Shown: positions 1-8,343 of the stretch, in pieces | Numbering within the stretch: position 1 is the first letter of the stretch | Layout: each line of letters opens with the position of its first letter | DNA from: Streptomyces monomycini | GTDB lineage: Bacteria > Actinomycetota > Actinomycetes > Streptomycetales > Streptomycetaceae | Direction: 5' to 3' | Assembly: GCF_022271435.1 (NCBI RefSeq) | Contig: NZ_JAFIQY010000061.1 | Span: 1 to 41,952, forward strand | Length of the DNA: 41,952 bases | Notes under the pieces: model-generated | Databases searched by the model: none | What the model was told of the DNA's origin: nothing | What the model saw: the letters and a program-made list of their open reading frames with translations, nothing else | Made by a program: the position numbers and the translations under genes

Positions 1-725
1 GACAGGCTCACGGGCGGGGCGGGGGCGGGCACCGGGGGCGCGCCGTACGGCTGGGCGGGCGGGGCCGGGGGCGGCGGGTACGCGCCGTACTGCTGGGCGG
101 GCGGGGCGGTGGGGGCTGCCGGAGGGGCTGCGGCGGGCGGGGCCGGAGCGGCAGCCGGGGCCGGGGCGGCGGCCGGGGCCGGGGCGGCGGCCGGGGGCTC
201 CTCTTCCACACTGATGCCGAAGTCCGTGGCCAGCCCGGCCAGCCCGGTGGCGTACCCCTGGCCGACCGCACGGAACTTCCAGGCGCCCTGCCGCCGGTAG
301 AGTTCCCCCAGGACGAAGGCGGTCTCGGCGGTGGCGTCCTGACTGTCGAAGCGGGCCAGTTCGGCGCCGCTGCCAGCGTCGAGCACCCGGATGTGCAGTC
401 CGGCCACCTGCCCGAAGGCGCCCCCGTCGGCCGAGGCGGCGAGCACCACCTTCTCCACGGCGGGCTCCAGCCGGGCCAGGTCGACGGACAGGGTGTCGGT
501 GGCGGAGTCCCCGGCGGACCGTTTGCCCTCGTGGCGGACGGCGCCCGAGGCGTGCGCGGGCTGGTTGTAGAAGACGAGGTCCGCGTCGTCACGGACCTTT
601 CCCGCGGCGGCCAGCAGCAGCGCGGACGCGTCCACGTCCGGGGTGCCGGGGCCGGTGCGCCATCCCAGTTCCAGCCGTACCGACGTGGCCGGTACCGCGA
701 CGTTGCTCCCCTTGGGCATCGGCAT
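1..725 (-). CDS. TerD family stress/tellurium resistance protein, 3' end outside window
   Basis: The reading frame stays open from the start codon to the left edge, so the C-terminus is missing. The N-terminal ~190 residues look like a TerD domain: it opens with MPMPKGSNVAVP, has the LELGWR strand, a PDVDASALLL segment with the acidic residues of the calcium-binding TerD fold, and later FVLGELYRRQGAWKFRAVGQGY. A low-complexity Ala/Pro linker follows, then Pro/Gln/Tyr/Gly-rich sequence (APPAQPYGAPP) running off the edge, so a second TerD or other domain may lie beyond. The start at 725 is preceded by a GAGAGG purine stretch 7 nt upstream; an ATG at 719 is the alternative. TerD proteins are cytoplasmic calcium-binding proteins linked to stress and chemical resistance. 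The gene diverges from the DUF6643 gene. Confidence 0.9.
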   Translation of the reverse strand, partial: MPMPKGSNVAVPATSVRLELGWRTGPGTPDVDASALLLAAAGKVRDDADLVFYNQPAHASGAVRHEGKRSAGDSATDTLSVDLARLEPAVEKVVLAASADGGAFGQVAGLHIRVLDAGSGAELARFDSQDATAETAFVLGELYRRQGAWKFRAVGQGYATGLAGLATDFGISVEEEPPAAAPAPAAAPAPAAAPAPPAAAPPAAPTAPPAQQYGAYPPPPAPPAQPYGAPPVPAPAPPVSL

Positions 726-983
726 CGTGGCGCCTCTCTCTCGCTTCGCTCGCCGGGCTCCGGTGCGGTGCCCCTCCTGCACGGTGGCAGGTTCCAACCT
801 ACTTGCCGAAAAATGTCCGCCGTTCATCTGATGTGGACACGGCCTTTACACGATCCCTACGGGCGTTCGCGACCGATTTTGCCAAGTTCGCTCACATTGT
901 GGACCGCAGGCTTCACACGACACGTGAAACAACCCTCTTTCCAGGCTCCCCAACCGGCACATCGTGGGCTTAACTTATGAGGT

Positions 984-1445
984 ATGACCTCCCCCCGCTC
1001 TACCTACGGCGGCGGCTACTACGCTTCGCCGTCCTTCCCGGACACCCCGATCTACGACTCCCTCGTCGCCGAGCGCGGCACCCCGCAGATTGCCCCGATC
1101 CGGGTCGAGTTGCCCTATGACACGGGCTCGTCGTACATGCCGGCCCTCCCGTCGGCACTGCCCGCCCTTCCCGCCGCCCCCTCCCAGCCGTATTCCGGCC
1201 AGGGGCATCAGGGTGCCGCGGCCCAGCCGGCCGCCCCGCTGCAGAGCACCCCGGCGCCGTACATCCCGCAGCAGGCGGGCTCTCGCGGCTACCCCGCCCA
1301 GCAGCAACAGCCCCAGCGCCCGGCCGGCAACGGCGGCACGGGCTACGACGCGATGCGCCCGGCCGGCCCGGTCGCCCCGCGCCCCGCGCCGTCCCCGTAC
1401 GACGATCCGTACGGCGGCCGTCAGCAGTATCCGCGCGGGTACTGA
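984..1445 (+). CDS. DUF6643 family protein
   Basis: A 153-residue protein opening MTSPRSTYGGGYYASPSFPDTP, a signature I recognise from the Streptomyces DUF6643 family. The first ~50 residues (ending near RVELPYDTGSSYMP) are the conserved part; the rest is a disordered Pro/Ala/Gln tail ending DDPYGGRQQYPRGY. It has no signal peptide or membrane segment and no catalytic motif, and the function of the family is unknown. The start is probably leaderless: a TAACTT -10 hexamer at 971-976 lies about 7 nt before the ATG, while the GAGG at 979-982 is too close to act as a normal ribosome binding site. It sits just upstream of the MOSC gene in the same direction, but the two may be transcribed separately. 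Confidence 0.8.
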   Translation: MTSPRSTYGGGYYASPSFPDTPIYDSLVAERGTPQIAPIRVELPYDTGSSYMPALPSALPALPAAPSQPYSGQGHQGAAAQPAAPLQSTPAPYIPQQAGSRGYPAQQQQPQRPAGNGGTGYDAMRPAGPVAPRPAPSPYDDPYGGRQQYPRGY

Positions 1446-1536
1446 CCGGACGGGCCGTACGCGGGCGGGGAACCGGTCCTGCACGACCGGGCGGCACCGA
1501 TGCCGGGGCCGCCGCGGGGCCTGGCAGGATGAGGGC

Positions 1537-2376
1537 ATGCCGAACCCTTTCCTCCAGGCCATCCACCGGTATCCGGTCAAGTCCGTGGCGGGGTCGGGAC
1601 CCGGCGAGGCGGTCGTGGAACCGTGGGGGCTCGCCGGGGACCGTCGCTGGATGCTGGTCGACAGCGAGCTCCGGTTCATCTCGCAGCGCGCCCGGCCCCG
1701 GCTGGCCACGGCCGCCGCGGCGGAACTCCCGGACGGCGGCGTGCGGCTGACGGCGCCGGACATGCCGCCGCTGACCGTCGGGGTACCGGAGCCCGGGGCG
1801 ACGGTCACGGTCAAGGTGTGGGTGGACAAGGTCGAGGCGGTGCCCGCGTCCGGCGCCGCCGCCGAGTGGTTCAGCACCTACCTGGGCGCCCCCGTGCGAC
1901 TGGTGCACCTGGACGAGCCGGCCCGGCGGCGCCCCACCGACCCGGCCTACGCACGGCCGGGTGAGACCGTCAGCTTCGCCGACGGTTTCCCCCTGCACCT
2001 CACCACCACCGCCTCGCTCGACGCCCTCAACGCGCTGGTCGCCCAGGGCGACCACGCCCAGGAGGGCCCCCTGCCGATGAACCGCTTCCGCCCCAACGTC
2101 GTGGTGGACGGCACCGCGCCCTGGGACGAGGACGCGTGGCAGCGGATCCGTATCGGCGAGGTCGTCTTCCGCGTGGTGAAGCCGTGCGGCCGCTGCCTGA
2201 TGACCATCACCGACCAGCGGACCGGGCAGCGCGGCAAAGAGCCGCTGCGCACCCTGGCCCGCCACCGCCGCGTCGGCAACCAGCTCCTCTTCGGCCAGAA
2301 CCTGATCCCGGAGGGCACCGGCACCCTGCGCGTCGGCGACCCCTTCGAGGTGCTCACCCGCCGTCCGGACGCCTGA
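1537..2376 (+). CDS. MOSC domain-containing protein
   Basis: A 279-residue protein with the N-terminal MOSC beta-barrel domain (residues ~1-120; QAIHRYPVKSVAG, GLAGDRRWMLVD) followed by the MOSC domain (~125-275). The segment VVKPCGRCLMTITD carries the cysteine expected to contact sulfur or the molybdenum cofactor in this family, which includes the C-terminal part of Moco sulfurase and the mARC/YcbX reductases. A cytoplasmic sulfur-carrier or N-oxide reductase role is likely, but the substrate cannot be read from sequence. The frame is open far upstream, but the start at 1537 gives the conserved N-terminus (MPNPFLQAIHRYPVKS). No Moco biosynthesis genes are nearby. Confidence 0.9.
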   Translation: MPNPFLQAIHRYPVKSVAGSGPGEAVVEPWGLAGDRRWMLVDSELRFISQRARPRLATAAAAELPDGGVRLTAPDMPPLTVGVPEPGATVTVKVWVDKVEAVPASGAAAEWFSTYLGAPVRLVHLDEPARRRPTDPAYARPGETVSFADGFPLHLTTTASLDALNALVAQGDHAQEGPLPMNRFRPNVVVDGTAPWDEDAWQRIRIGEVVFRVVKPCGRCLMTITDQRTGQRGKEPLRTLARHRRVGNQLLFGQNLIPEGTGTLRVGDPFEVLTRRPDA

Positions 2377-2568
2377 GCCCCGCCCGTCTCCGCGCCGCGG
2401 CCCCGCCCGTCTCCGCACCCCACGCCCTGCCCGGCGGGCGCCTGACGCCCCGTCCGCACCGGCGCACGCCTCGGGCGCGGAGCGCGCGGCCGCATTGCGG
2501 GCGCGTGTCCGGCTGCCTACAGTGAGCGCACGGCGATACCGACAGCGGGAGCCGTGGGGAGTGTCTAG

Positions 2569-3465
2569 GTGCCGATGCCGACCTGGGAACCGCCCGGAGA
2601 CCATCTCATTCCGGTGCAGCACATGCGTCCCGGGGACCACGCCTTTGTGAGCTACGACGACGACGAGGTGCGCTGGGAGGTCATGACCGCCTTCGTACGG
2701 CTCGGACTCGCCCAGGGCGAGAAGGTCGTGCTCTTCCCCGACCCGTGGCTTCCGGAGGCCGAGGTGCTGGCCCGGCTCGACTACACCGGCCGCAGCACCG
2801 AGGCGGCCCGCAAACAGGGACAGTTGGTGCTGAGCAGCATGCGCGGGCTGATCCGCCCGGACCTCCGGTTCACGCCCGAGCGGCAGCTCGGGCGGCTGCA
2901 CACGGCGACGGCGCGGGCCGCCGCCGAGGGGTTCACCGGCCTGCGGGCCTTCATCGACATGCGGTGGGTGCCCGATTTGAATGCCGATGTGCGGGTGATG
3001 ATGCACCGGGAGACGCATGCGGACGCGCTGTTCGACGGCCGTCCGTACAGCGAGATCTGCGCCTACGACCGCCGCTGGTTCAGCCGCGAGGTGCTGCACG
3101 CGATGGACCGGGCCCATCCGCGCAGCCTCCTGGAACGGCTCGGCAGCCTGCGGTCGGTGCGCGGCGGGGACGGCAGTGTGCACTTCATCGGCGACGCGGA
3201 CACCACCGCCCGCCGGCCTTTCAGCACCGCGCTGGAGCTGGCCCTGTCCGGCAGCGCGGGCACCCGCCGGCTCACCGTCGACCTGACGCGGCTGCACCTG
3301 CTGTCGGTGGGCTGCGCCACCGCGCTGCTCGCGCTGGCCGACCGGGCCACCGGTCACGAGCTGGTCGAGGTCCGCTGCGACCGCGTACACGCCCGCACAC
3401 TGCACCGGCTCGGCGCGGGCTCGGTGCCCCGGCTGGCCATGACGGAGGTGATACGGCCGTGCTGA
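2569..3465 (+). CDS. MEDS domain protein with C-terminal STAS-like domain
   Basis: A 298-residue cytoplasmic protein. Residues ~20-185 match the MEDS (DcmR-type sensory) domain: GDHAFVSYDDD, the GEKVVLFPDPW strand, and an R-A-F-I-D-M-R-W segment, an architecture related to KaiC/RecA-like sensors. Residues ~205-298 look like a STAS anti-anti-sigma domain (RRLTVDLTRLHLLSVGCATALLALADRA); the usual D-S-S-G phosphorylation loop reads L-S-V-G, so only one serine is kept. GTG at 2569 is chosen because GGGGAG lies about 7 nt upstream; ATG at 2575 is possible. The stop overlaps the next gene by 7 nt (GTGCTGA), so the two are probably translationally coupled. Known MEDS proteins sense small ligands or hydrocarbons; here the pairing suggests control of a sigma-factor partner switch, which is inference. 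Confidence 0.85.
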   Translation: MPMPTWEPPGDHLIPVQHMRPGDHAFVSYDDDEVRWEVMTAFVRLGLAQGEKVVLFPDPWLPEAEVLARLDYTGRSTEAARKQGQLVLSSMRGLIRPDLRFTPERQLGRLHTATARAAAEGFTGLRAFIDMRWVPDLNADVRVMMHRETHADALFDGRPYSEICAYDRRWFSREVLHAMDRAHPRSLLERLGSLRSVRGGDGSVHFIGDADTTARRPFSTALELALSGSAGTRRLTVDLTRLHLLSVGCATALLALADRATGHELVEVRCDRVHARTLHRLGAGSVPRLAMTEVIRPC

Positions 3466-3917
3466 CCCCGGACCCGGCCACGTCCGCGGACGGGCCGGTC
3501 GACATGAGGACCGCCACCTGCCTGCTGCGGCGCCGCTTCACCGCGCGGCTGCTGCCGCAGCTGCGGCTTCTGGTGGAGGAGTGCGCCCTGCGGGAGGGCC
3601 TGGCGGAACCGCGGCGCGGAGAGTTCGTGCTCGCCGTGGACGAGATCGCGGGCAACGCCGTGGAGCACGCGGGCGGCTCGGGCCGCCTGGTACTGCGGCG
3701 CATCGGTGACGAACTGGAGTGCCGTATCAGCGACTCGGGCCCGGGGTTCAGCGAAACGGTGATTCCCGAACTGCTGCCGGGGCTCGACGGAGCACACCAC
3801 GGGCGCGGGCTGTGGCTCGCGCGCCTGGTGGCGGACCGGTTCGCGGTCCGGCCGGGCGACACGGAGGTGTCCGGTGCGCGGGGGGCCGAGGTCACCCTGG
3901 CGGTACGGGTGCGGTGA
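3459..3917 (+). CDS. Anti-sigma regulatory factor-type ATP-binding protein (HATPase_c, RsbW-like)
   Basis: A 152-residue GHKL ATPase domain protein. The N box is seen as DEIAGNAVEHAGG, the G1 box as DSGPGF and the G2 box as HHGRGLWLARLVADRF, in the order and spacing of RsbW/SpoIIAB serine kinases. Size and architecture fit a stand-alone anti-sigma factor that phosphorylates a STAS partner, and the preceding gene ends in a STAS-like domain. The start GTG at 3459 overlaps the upstream stop; an internal ATG at 3504 would remove only poorly conserved residues. Streptomyces genomes carry dozens of such orphan ATPases, so the sigma target is unknown. A hairpin terminator lies directly downstream. 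Confidence 0.88.
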   Translation: MLTPDPATSADGPVDMRTATCLLRRRFTARLLPQLRLLVEECALREGLAEPRRGEFVLAVDEIAGNAVEHAGGSGRLVLRRIGDELECRISDSGPGFSETVIPELLPGLDGAHHGRGLWLARLVADRFAVRPGDTEVSGARGAEVTLAVRVR

Positions 3918-3923
3918 CACGCG

Positions 3924-3960
3924 CGGGCGGGACGACGGGCAGGCACTGCTGTCCCGCCCG
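3924..3960. terminator. Bidirectional hairpin terminator
   Basis: Perfect 10-bp arms CGGGCGGGAC (3924-3933) and GTCCCGCCCG (3951-3960) with a 17-nt loop sit between two convergent genes ending at 3917 (+) and 4005 (-). There is no T-run, which is usual for Streptomyces terminators. Confidence 0.7.
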
Positions 3961-4004
3961 TACCACCAGTCCCGCCCGTCCTTCCGGCCTGCTGTGCCCC
4001 CGCC

Positions 4005-4745
4005 TCAGCACCCCCCTTCCTCCGGGGCCCTCAACCACTCCTGTGCCCGGTCGCGCACGGTCTGCTCGCCGTGCTGTTCGGCGGCGTCGTGGTGCTCGTA
4101 CTCCAGCTGGTCCACCACCGCGACCACCCCGTCGACGCGCCCCGCCAGCCGCAGCGCCATCGGCACCTCGCTGCTGCGCCCCAGCCGCCCCGACAGCGTG
4201 ACCACGCCCGCCCGTACGGTCACGCCGAGCGCGCCGGGCTTGAGTCCGAGGGTGCGCACCAGCACCTCGGTGATCAGCTCCTCGCGGATCTCCTCGTCCG
4301 GGCGCAGGAAGACCTTCAGGAGGTCGCTGCGGGTCACCAGCCCGCACAGCCGGCCCTCCGCGTCGACGACCGGCAGCCGGTCCAGCTTCCCGGTCACCAT
4401 CAGCCGGGCGGCCTCGGTGACGGTCTGGTGGGGGCCGATCGTCACCGGCGGCGAGGTCATCAGCTCGCCCGCCCGCAGGCCGCGCTTCCTGGCCCGGTCC
4501 GCGCGGGCCCTGCCGGTCAGCCGGCGCCGGTTGTACCAGCGGTTCTGCAGCATGTCCTGGGCGGCCTGGCGGTACATCAGGTCCGTCTCGGAGATGACGC
4601 CCACGACCTTGCCGTCACCGTCGACGACGGGCAGGCCCGTCTTGCGGTGCCGGCTCAGCAGACTGGCCACTTCCCTGAACGACGTGGTGTGCCGGGCCTT
4701 GACGACCTCGGTGTTCATGAGCCGGCCGACCTGTCGGTGATCCAT
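4005..4745 (-). CDS. CBS-pair and BON domain protein
   Basis: A 246-residue cytoplasmic protein. Residues ~8-65 form the first CBS motif (TTSFREVASLLSRHRKTGLPVVDGDGKVVGVISETDL), ~95-150 the second (GKLDRLPVVDAEGRLCGLVTRSDLLKVF), and ~155-220 a BON domain (LGLKPGALGVTVRAGVVTLSGRL ... VDGVVAVVDQLEY). CBS pairs usually bind adenosine nucleotides; BON domains bind phospholipid or other ligands. CBS-BON proteins are common in actinomycete stress and dormancy gene sets. The start at 4745 has a strong GGGAGGT about 7 nt upstream. It diverges from an Rv1733c-like membrane gene, a family that in mycobacteria belongs to the dormancy regulon, but no DosR-type box is visible between them. Confidence 0.9.
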   Translation of the reverse strand: MDHRQVGRLMNTEVVKARHTTSFREVASLLSRHRKTGLPVVDGDGKVVGVISETDLMYRQAAQDMLQNRWYNRRRLTGRARADRARKRGLRAGELMTSPPVTIGPHQTVTEAARLMVTGKLDRLPVVDAEGRLCGLVTRSDLLKVFLRPDEEIREELITEVLVRTLGLKPGALGVTVRAGVVTLSGRLGRSSEVPMALRLAGRVDGVVAVVDQLEYEHHDAAEQHGEQTVRDRAQEWLRAPEEGGC

Positions 4746-4754
4746 CGCGGGACC

Positions 4755-4861
4755 TCCCTCACGCAGGGATACAGTGTCGGCCGCCGCCGGGTACGGCTGA
4801 AGGCCGCGCACGCGGCGATACGGTGCGTGTGCCGCAGGTGAGGGAGCCCCGTGCGGGCTCC
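4755..4861. other. Inverted repeats between divergent CBS-BON and Rv1733c-like genes
   Basis: TCCCTCAC (4755-4762) is matched by GTGAGGGA (4838-4845), and a separate perfect hairpin GGAGCCC-CGTGC-GGGCTCC covers 4843-4861. They lie in the shared upstream region of two divergent genes, where a terminator is not expected, so they may be regulator sites or part of the CBS-BON leader. No clear promoter hexamers stand out. Confidence 0.4.
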
Positions 4862-5008
4862 GTGCCGTACGCGCTCCGGTGCCCCCGTCCGCCCCGCCCG
4901 GTCGCCCGGCCGCACGGCACACCGCCGGTGATTTTCCCCACCGTTCGCCCCGTCCGTGCATGACACGCGCCGGACGAGGTACCTGCGGACCCGGAGAGGG
5001 GGCACGAC

Positions 5009-5614
5009 GTGCTACGAGTCATCGCGGGGCTGTGGCGCTGGCGGCGCAACCCGCTGCGCCGGACCACCGACCTCCTGGAGGCGTGGGTGGCGCTGGCCGC
5101 CATCCTGGTGATCGTGCTGGGCGGCGGCTTCGCCGGGCTAGCCGCGGGCAGCGCCGCCCATGAAGCGCTGCAACGCTCCGTGCGGATCCAGGCGCAGCAG
5201 CGGCACCAGGTCTGGGCGACGCCGGACCGGGCCGCCGCGCGCCCGTCCGCGGCCACCGACCCCGAGGCCGCCGCAGGCCGGGAGACGCACCGCCGGGTGG
5301 ACGCCCACTGGACCGCGCCGGACGGCAGCGAGCACAGCGGCCCGGTCGCCGCGCCGGGTGCCGTGCGGGCGGGCGAGCGGTTCCGGATCTGGACCGACGC
5401 GCAGGGCCGGGTGGTGACGCGGCCGCTGGACGCGAGCACGGCCCGGGCCCACGCGGTGCTCGCGGGGCTCGGTGCCGCGGCCCTCGTGGGAGCCGTGACC
5501 GTGGGCGGCCGGCAGCTGGTGACACGCCGGATGCTGAACACGCGTCACCGGCGCTGGGAACGGGAGTGGGAGCGCGTGGGCCAGGACTGGGGGCGGGCCG
5601 GAGCGGGCAGCTGA
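5009..5614 (+). CDS. Rv1733c-like membrane protein
   Basis: A 201-residue protein with two membrane helices: residues ~25-50 (AWVALAAILVIVLGGGFAGLAAG) and ~150-172 (AVLAGLGAAALVGAVTVGG), bracketing a ~100-residue extracytoplasmic loop with the family pattern R.DAHWTAPDGSEHSG ... AGERFRIWTDAQGRVVTRPL. This is the layout of the mycobacterial Rv1733c family of conserved transmembrane proteins, whose function is unknown. The N-terminal WRWRRNPLRRTTD and the basic C-tail (RHRRWEREWERVGQDW) are typical. GTG at 5009 is preceded by GAGAGGGGG. A hairpin follows the gene. Confidence 0.85.
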   Translation: MLRVIAGLWRWRRNPLRRTTDLLEAWVALAAILVIVLGGGFAGLAAGSAAHEALQRSVRIQAQQRHQVWATPDRAAARPSAATDPEAAAGRETHRRVDAHWTAPDGSEHSGPVAAPGAVRAGERFRIWTDAQGRVVTRPLDASTARAHAVLAGLGAAALVGAVTVGGRQLVTRRMLNTRHRRWEREWERVGQDWGRAGAGS

Positions 5615-5635
5615 CCAGGGGCCGCGGGCCGCGGA

Positions 5636-5656
5636 AGGGACCGCGGCACGGTCCCT
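5636..5656 (+). terminator. Hairpin terminator after Rv1733c-like gene
   Basis: Perfect 8-bp stem AGGGACCG/CGGTCCCT with a 5-nt loop, 22 nt after the stop codon, followed by GAAAAGG. Confidence 0.65.
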
Positions 5657-5872
5657 GAAAAGGCTGCCGGACGCCCGTACGGTGGGGGCGCCCGCGTCGT
5701 GCACGAACTCCCGCGCATACAGGCTGACCATGTCATCCGGCGCCCGCCGGGCGCGCTACGGTGGAGCGGCCAGCCTCCCGGCTGGGGGTCCCGGGCACAC
5801 GTACGCGGACATACGCGGACGTACAACTGCCGGGCCGGTAACAGCCGCACGAGGTGGGGGCACGACAGCGCC

Positions 5873-8332
5873 ATGGCACAGGGCTCGGTCCAGGTGACGC
5901 ACACGGGCACATCGCGGTGGCGGCGCCGCACGGGTGAATACAGCTCGCTGGCCGCGGCCCTGGAAGCCGCCGGGGACGGTGACGTGCTGACCGTGAGCGC
6001 CGGTACGTACCGCGAGAACCTCGTGCTGCTGCGCGCGGTGACGCTGCGCGGTCCCGAGGGGGCGCGCGGGTCGGTGCGGATCGCGCCCGCCGACGGTGTC
6101 GCGCTGACCGTACGGGCCTCCGCGACGGTCCAGGACCTCCAGGTGGAGGGGCAGGACTCGACGGCGCCCGCGATCCTGGTGGAGGACGGCGCGCCGGAGC
6201 TGGACGGGCTGCGGGTGGTGACGCGTTCGGCGTCCGGCATCGAGGTGCGCGGCGGTGCGCGCCCGACCGTACGCCGCTGCACGGTCGACAATCCGGGCGG
6301 TGTGGGCATCAGTGTGCTGGACGGTGCCGGCGGGATCTTCGAGGAGTGCGAGGTGGTGGCCGCCGGGCAGTCCGGGATCGCGGTGCGCGGCGGCGCGCAC
6401 CCGCGGCTGGAGAACTGCCGGGTGCGCAACGCCTCCGGCGCGGGCCTGTCGGTCGACGGCGAGGGCAGCGGCGTGGAGGCGTTCGGCTGCGAGCTGTACG
6501 AGATCAAGGGTGCGGGGGTGCAGGTCGCCTCGCGGGCGAGCGGCCAGCTGACCGACTGCTCGGTGCACCGGACCTCGGCCGACGGCATCACCCTGGACAC
6601 CGACGCGGTGCTCACGCTCGCCGACTGCGACATCCACGACATCCCGGAGAACGCCGTGGACCTGCGGTCCCGGTCGGTGCTGACGCTGACCCGCAGCACG
6701 GTGCGGCGCTTCGGCCGCAACGGGCTGTCCGTGTGGGACCCGGGCACCCGGGTGGACGCCAACCAGTGCGAGATCCACGACAGTACGGGCGACTACCCGG
6801 CGGTGTGGGTCAGCGACGGCGCGACCGCCGTCCTGGACTCGACGCGGGTGCACGACGTGCCGGACGCGCTGTTCGTGCTGGACCGGGGCTCGCGCGCGGA
6901 CGTGGTGGACTCCGACCTGTCCCAGGTGCGCAACACGGCGGTGTCGGTGAGCGACGGCGCGACCGTGCAGCTCGACGACTGCCGCATCCGGGAGGCGGCG
7001 ACCGGCGCGTGGTTCCGCGACCACGGCAGCGGCGGCACGCTCGCCAACTGCACCATCGACGCGGCGCAGACCGGCGTGATCGTGACCAAGGGCGCCGATC
7101 CCACCGTCGAGCGCTGCGTGGTCAGCTCCCCGGCCGAGGCGGGTTTCTACGTCTCGGCGGAGGGCCGCGGTACGTTCAACGGCTGCCGGGTGACCGGAAG
7201 TTCCGGGTACGGGTTCCACGTCATCGACGGCTGCCGTACGACGCTGACGCACTGCCGCACCGAGCGGTGCGCGCGCGGCGGGTACGAGTTCGCGGACAGC
7301 GCCGCCGCTCACGGCGAGGGGTACGCGGGCGGACCGGCCGTACGGGACTGCACCAGCGACGAGAGCCGGGCGGCCGGGGAACCGGCGGTGCCGGCCCCTG
7401 CGGTACGGGCGCCGGCCGGCGTACCGGTGACGCAGTCGGCCGGGCTGCTCGGTGCCGTACCGGCGCAGACCGTCCTCCCGGCGCCGCCCGCACCGGAGCC
7501 CGCCGGGGCCTCCGCGGCGAGCCGGCCCTCCGAGGAGGTGCTCGGCGAACTGGACAAGCTGGTCGGCCTGGAGAGCGTCAAGCGCGAAGTACGCAGTCTG
7601 ATCAACATGATCGAGGTGGGCCGCCGGCGGCAGGAGGCCGGTCTCAAGGCCGCCTCCGTCCGCCGCCACCTGGTCTTCACCGGCTCCCCCGGCACCGGCA
7701 AGACCACGGTCGCGCGGCTCTACGGCGAGATCCTGGCGGCGCTGGACGTGCTGGAGCGCGGACACCTGGTGGAGGTGTCCCGGGTGGACCTGGTCGGCGA
7801 GCACATCGGGTCCACGGCGATCCGTACGCAGGAGGCGTTCGACCGGGCGCGCGGCGGGGTGCTCTTCATCGACGAGGCGTACGCGCTCTCGCCGGAGGAC
7901 TCCGGGCGGGACTTCGGGCGCGAGGCGATCGACACGCTGGTGAAGCTGATGGAGGACCACCGGGAGGCGGTGGTGGTGATCGTGGCCGGGTACACGGCCG
8001 AGATGGAGCGCTTCCTGGCCGTCAACCCGGGCGTGGCGTCCCGCTTCTCACGGACCATCACCTTCGGCGACTACGCGCCGGACGATCTGCTGCGGATCGT
8101 CGAGCAGCAGGGCGAGGAGCACGAGTACCGGCTGGCCGAGGGGGCGGGCGAGGCGCTGCTGAAGTACTTCACCGCGCTCCCCAAGGGGCCTTCGTTCGGC
8201 AACGGGCGGACCGCCCGGCAGACGTTCGAGTCGATGGTCGAGCGGCACGCGGGCCGGGTCGCCCTGCTGACCGACCCGGACACCGACGCCCTCACGCTGC
8301 TGTACGCGGAGGATCTGCCCGACCTGCCCTGA
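5873..8332 (+). CDS. Right-handed beta-helix repeat protein fused to CbxX/EccA-type AAA+ ATPase
   Basis: An 819-residue protein. Residues ~1-480 carry many ~22-residue parallel beta-helix coils of the pectate-lyase/NosD type (such as GISVLDGAGGIFEECEVV and SGIAVRGGAHPRLENCRV). A Pro/Ala linker (~500-545) leads to an AAA+ module (~555-815): Walker A GSPGTGKTT near residue 604, Walker B GVLFIDEAYAL near 662, sensor-1 region VVVIVAGYT and the C-terminal ARQTFESMVERHAGR segment of the CbxX/CfqX/SpoVK family, to which type VII secretion EccA also belongs. There is no signal peptide, so it acts in the cytoplasm. The start at 5873 begins the conserved MAQGSVQVTH; the GAGGTGGGGG purines upstream are rather distant. 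The helix probably recognises a partner and the ATPase remodels it, which is inference. No ESX genes are adjacent. Confidence 0.9.
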   Translation: MAQGSVQVTHTGTSRWRRRTGEYSSLAAALEAAGDGDVLTVSAGTYRENLVLLRAVTLRGPEGARGSVRIAPADGVALTVRASATVQDLQVEGQDSTAPAILVEDGAPELDGLRVVTRSASGIEVRGGARPTVRRCTVDNPGGVGISVLDGAGGIFEECEVVAAGQSGIAVRGGAHPRLENCRVRNASGAGLSVDGEGSGVEAFGCELYEIKGAGVQVASRASGQLTDCSVHRTSADGITLDTDAVLTLADCDIHDIPENAVDLRSRSVLTLTRSTVRRFGRNGLSVWDPGTRVDANQCEIHDSTGDYPAVWVSDGATAVLDSTRVHDVPDALFVLDRGSRADVVDSDLSQVRNTAVSVSDGATVQLDDCRIREAATGAWFRDHGSGGTLANCTIDAAQTGVIVTKGADPTVERCVVSSPAEAGFYVSAEGRGTFNGCRVTGSSGYGFHVIDGCRTTLTHCRTERCARGGYEFADSAAAHGEGYAGGPAVRDCTSDESRAAGEPAVPAPAVRAPAGVPVTQSAGLLGAVPAQTVLPAPPAPEPAGASAASRPSEEVLGELDKLVGLESVKREVRSLINMIEVGRRRQEAGLKAASVRRHLVFTGSPGTGKTTVARLYGEILAALDVLERGHLVEVSRVDLVGEHIGSTAIRTQEAFDRARGGVLFIDEAYALSPEDSGRDFGREAIDTLVKLMEDHREAVVVIVAGYTAEMERFLAVNPGVASRFSRTITFGDYAPDDLLRIVEQQGEEHEYRLAEGAGEALLKYFTALPKGPSFGNGRTARQTFESMVERHAGRVALLTDPDTDALTLLYAEDLPDLP

Positions 8333-8343
8333 CGTTGCGTCAG
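8329..8343. terminator. Short hairpin holding both convergent stop codons
   Basis: CTGACG-TTG-CGTCAG is a perfect 6-bp stem. The TGA stop of the + gene lies in the left arm and the TGA stop of the - gene in the right arm, only 7 nt apart. It may act as a small bidirectional terminator. Confidence 0.5.

Noticed and set aside
1000..3405. An 801-codon open frame on the minus strand opposite DUF6643, MOSC and MEDS genes.
   Set aside because: It is the usual antisense opening caused by high third-position GC; its translation is Arg/Ala/Gly-rich with no domain, while the + strand genes have clear families.
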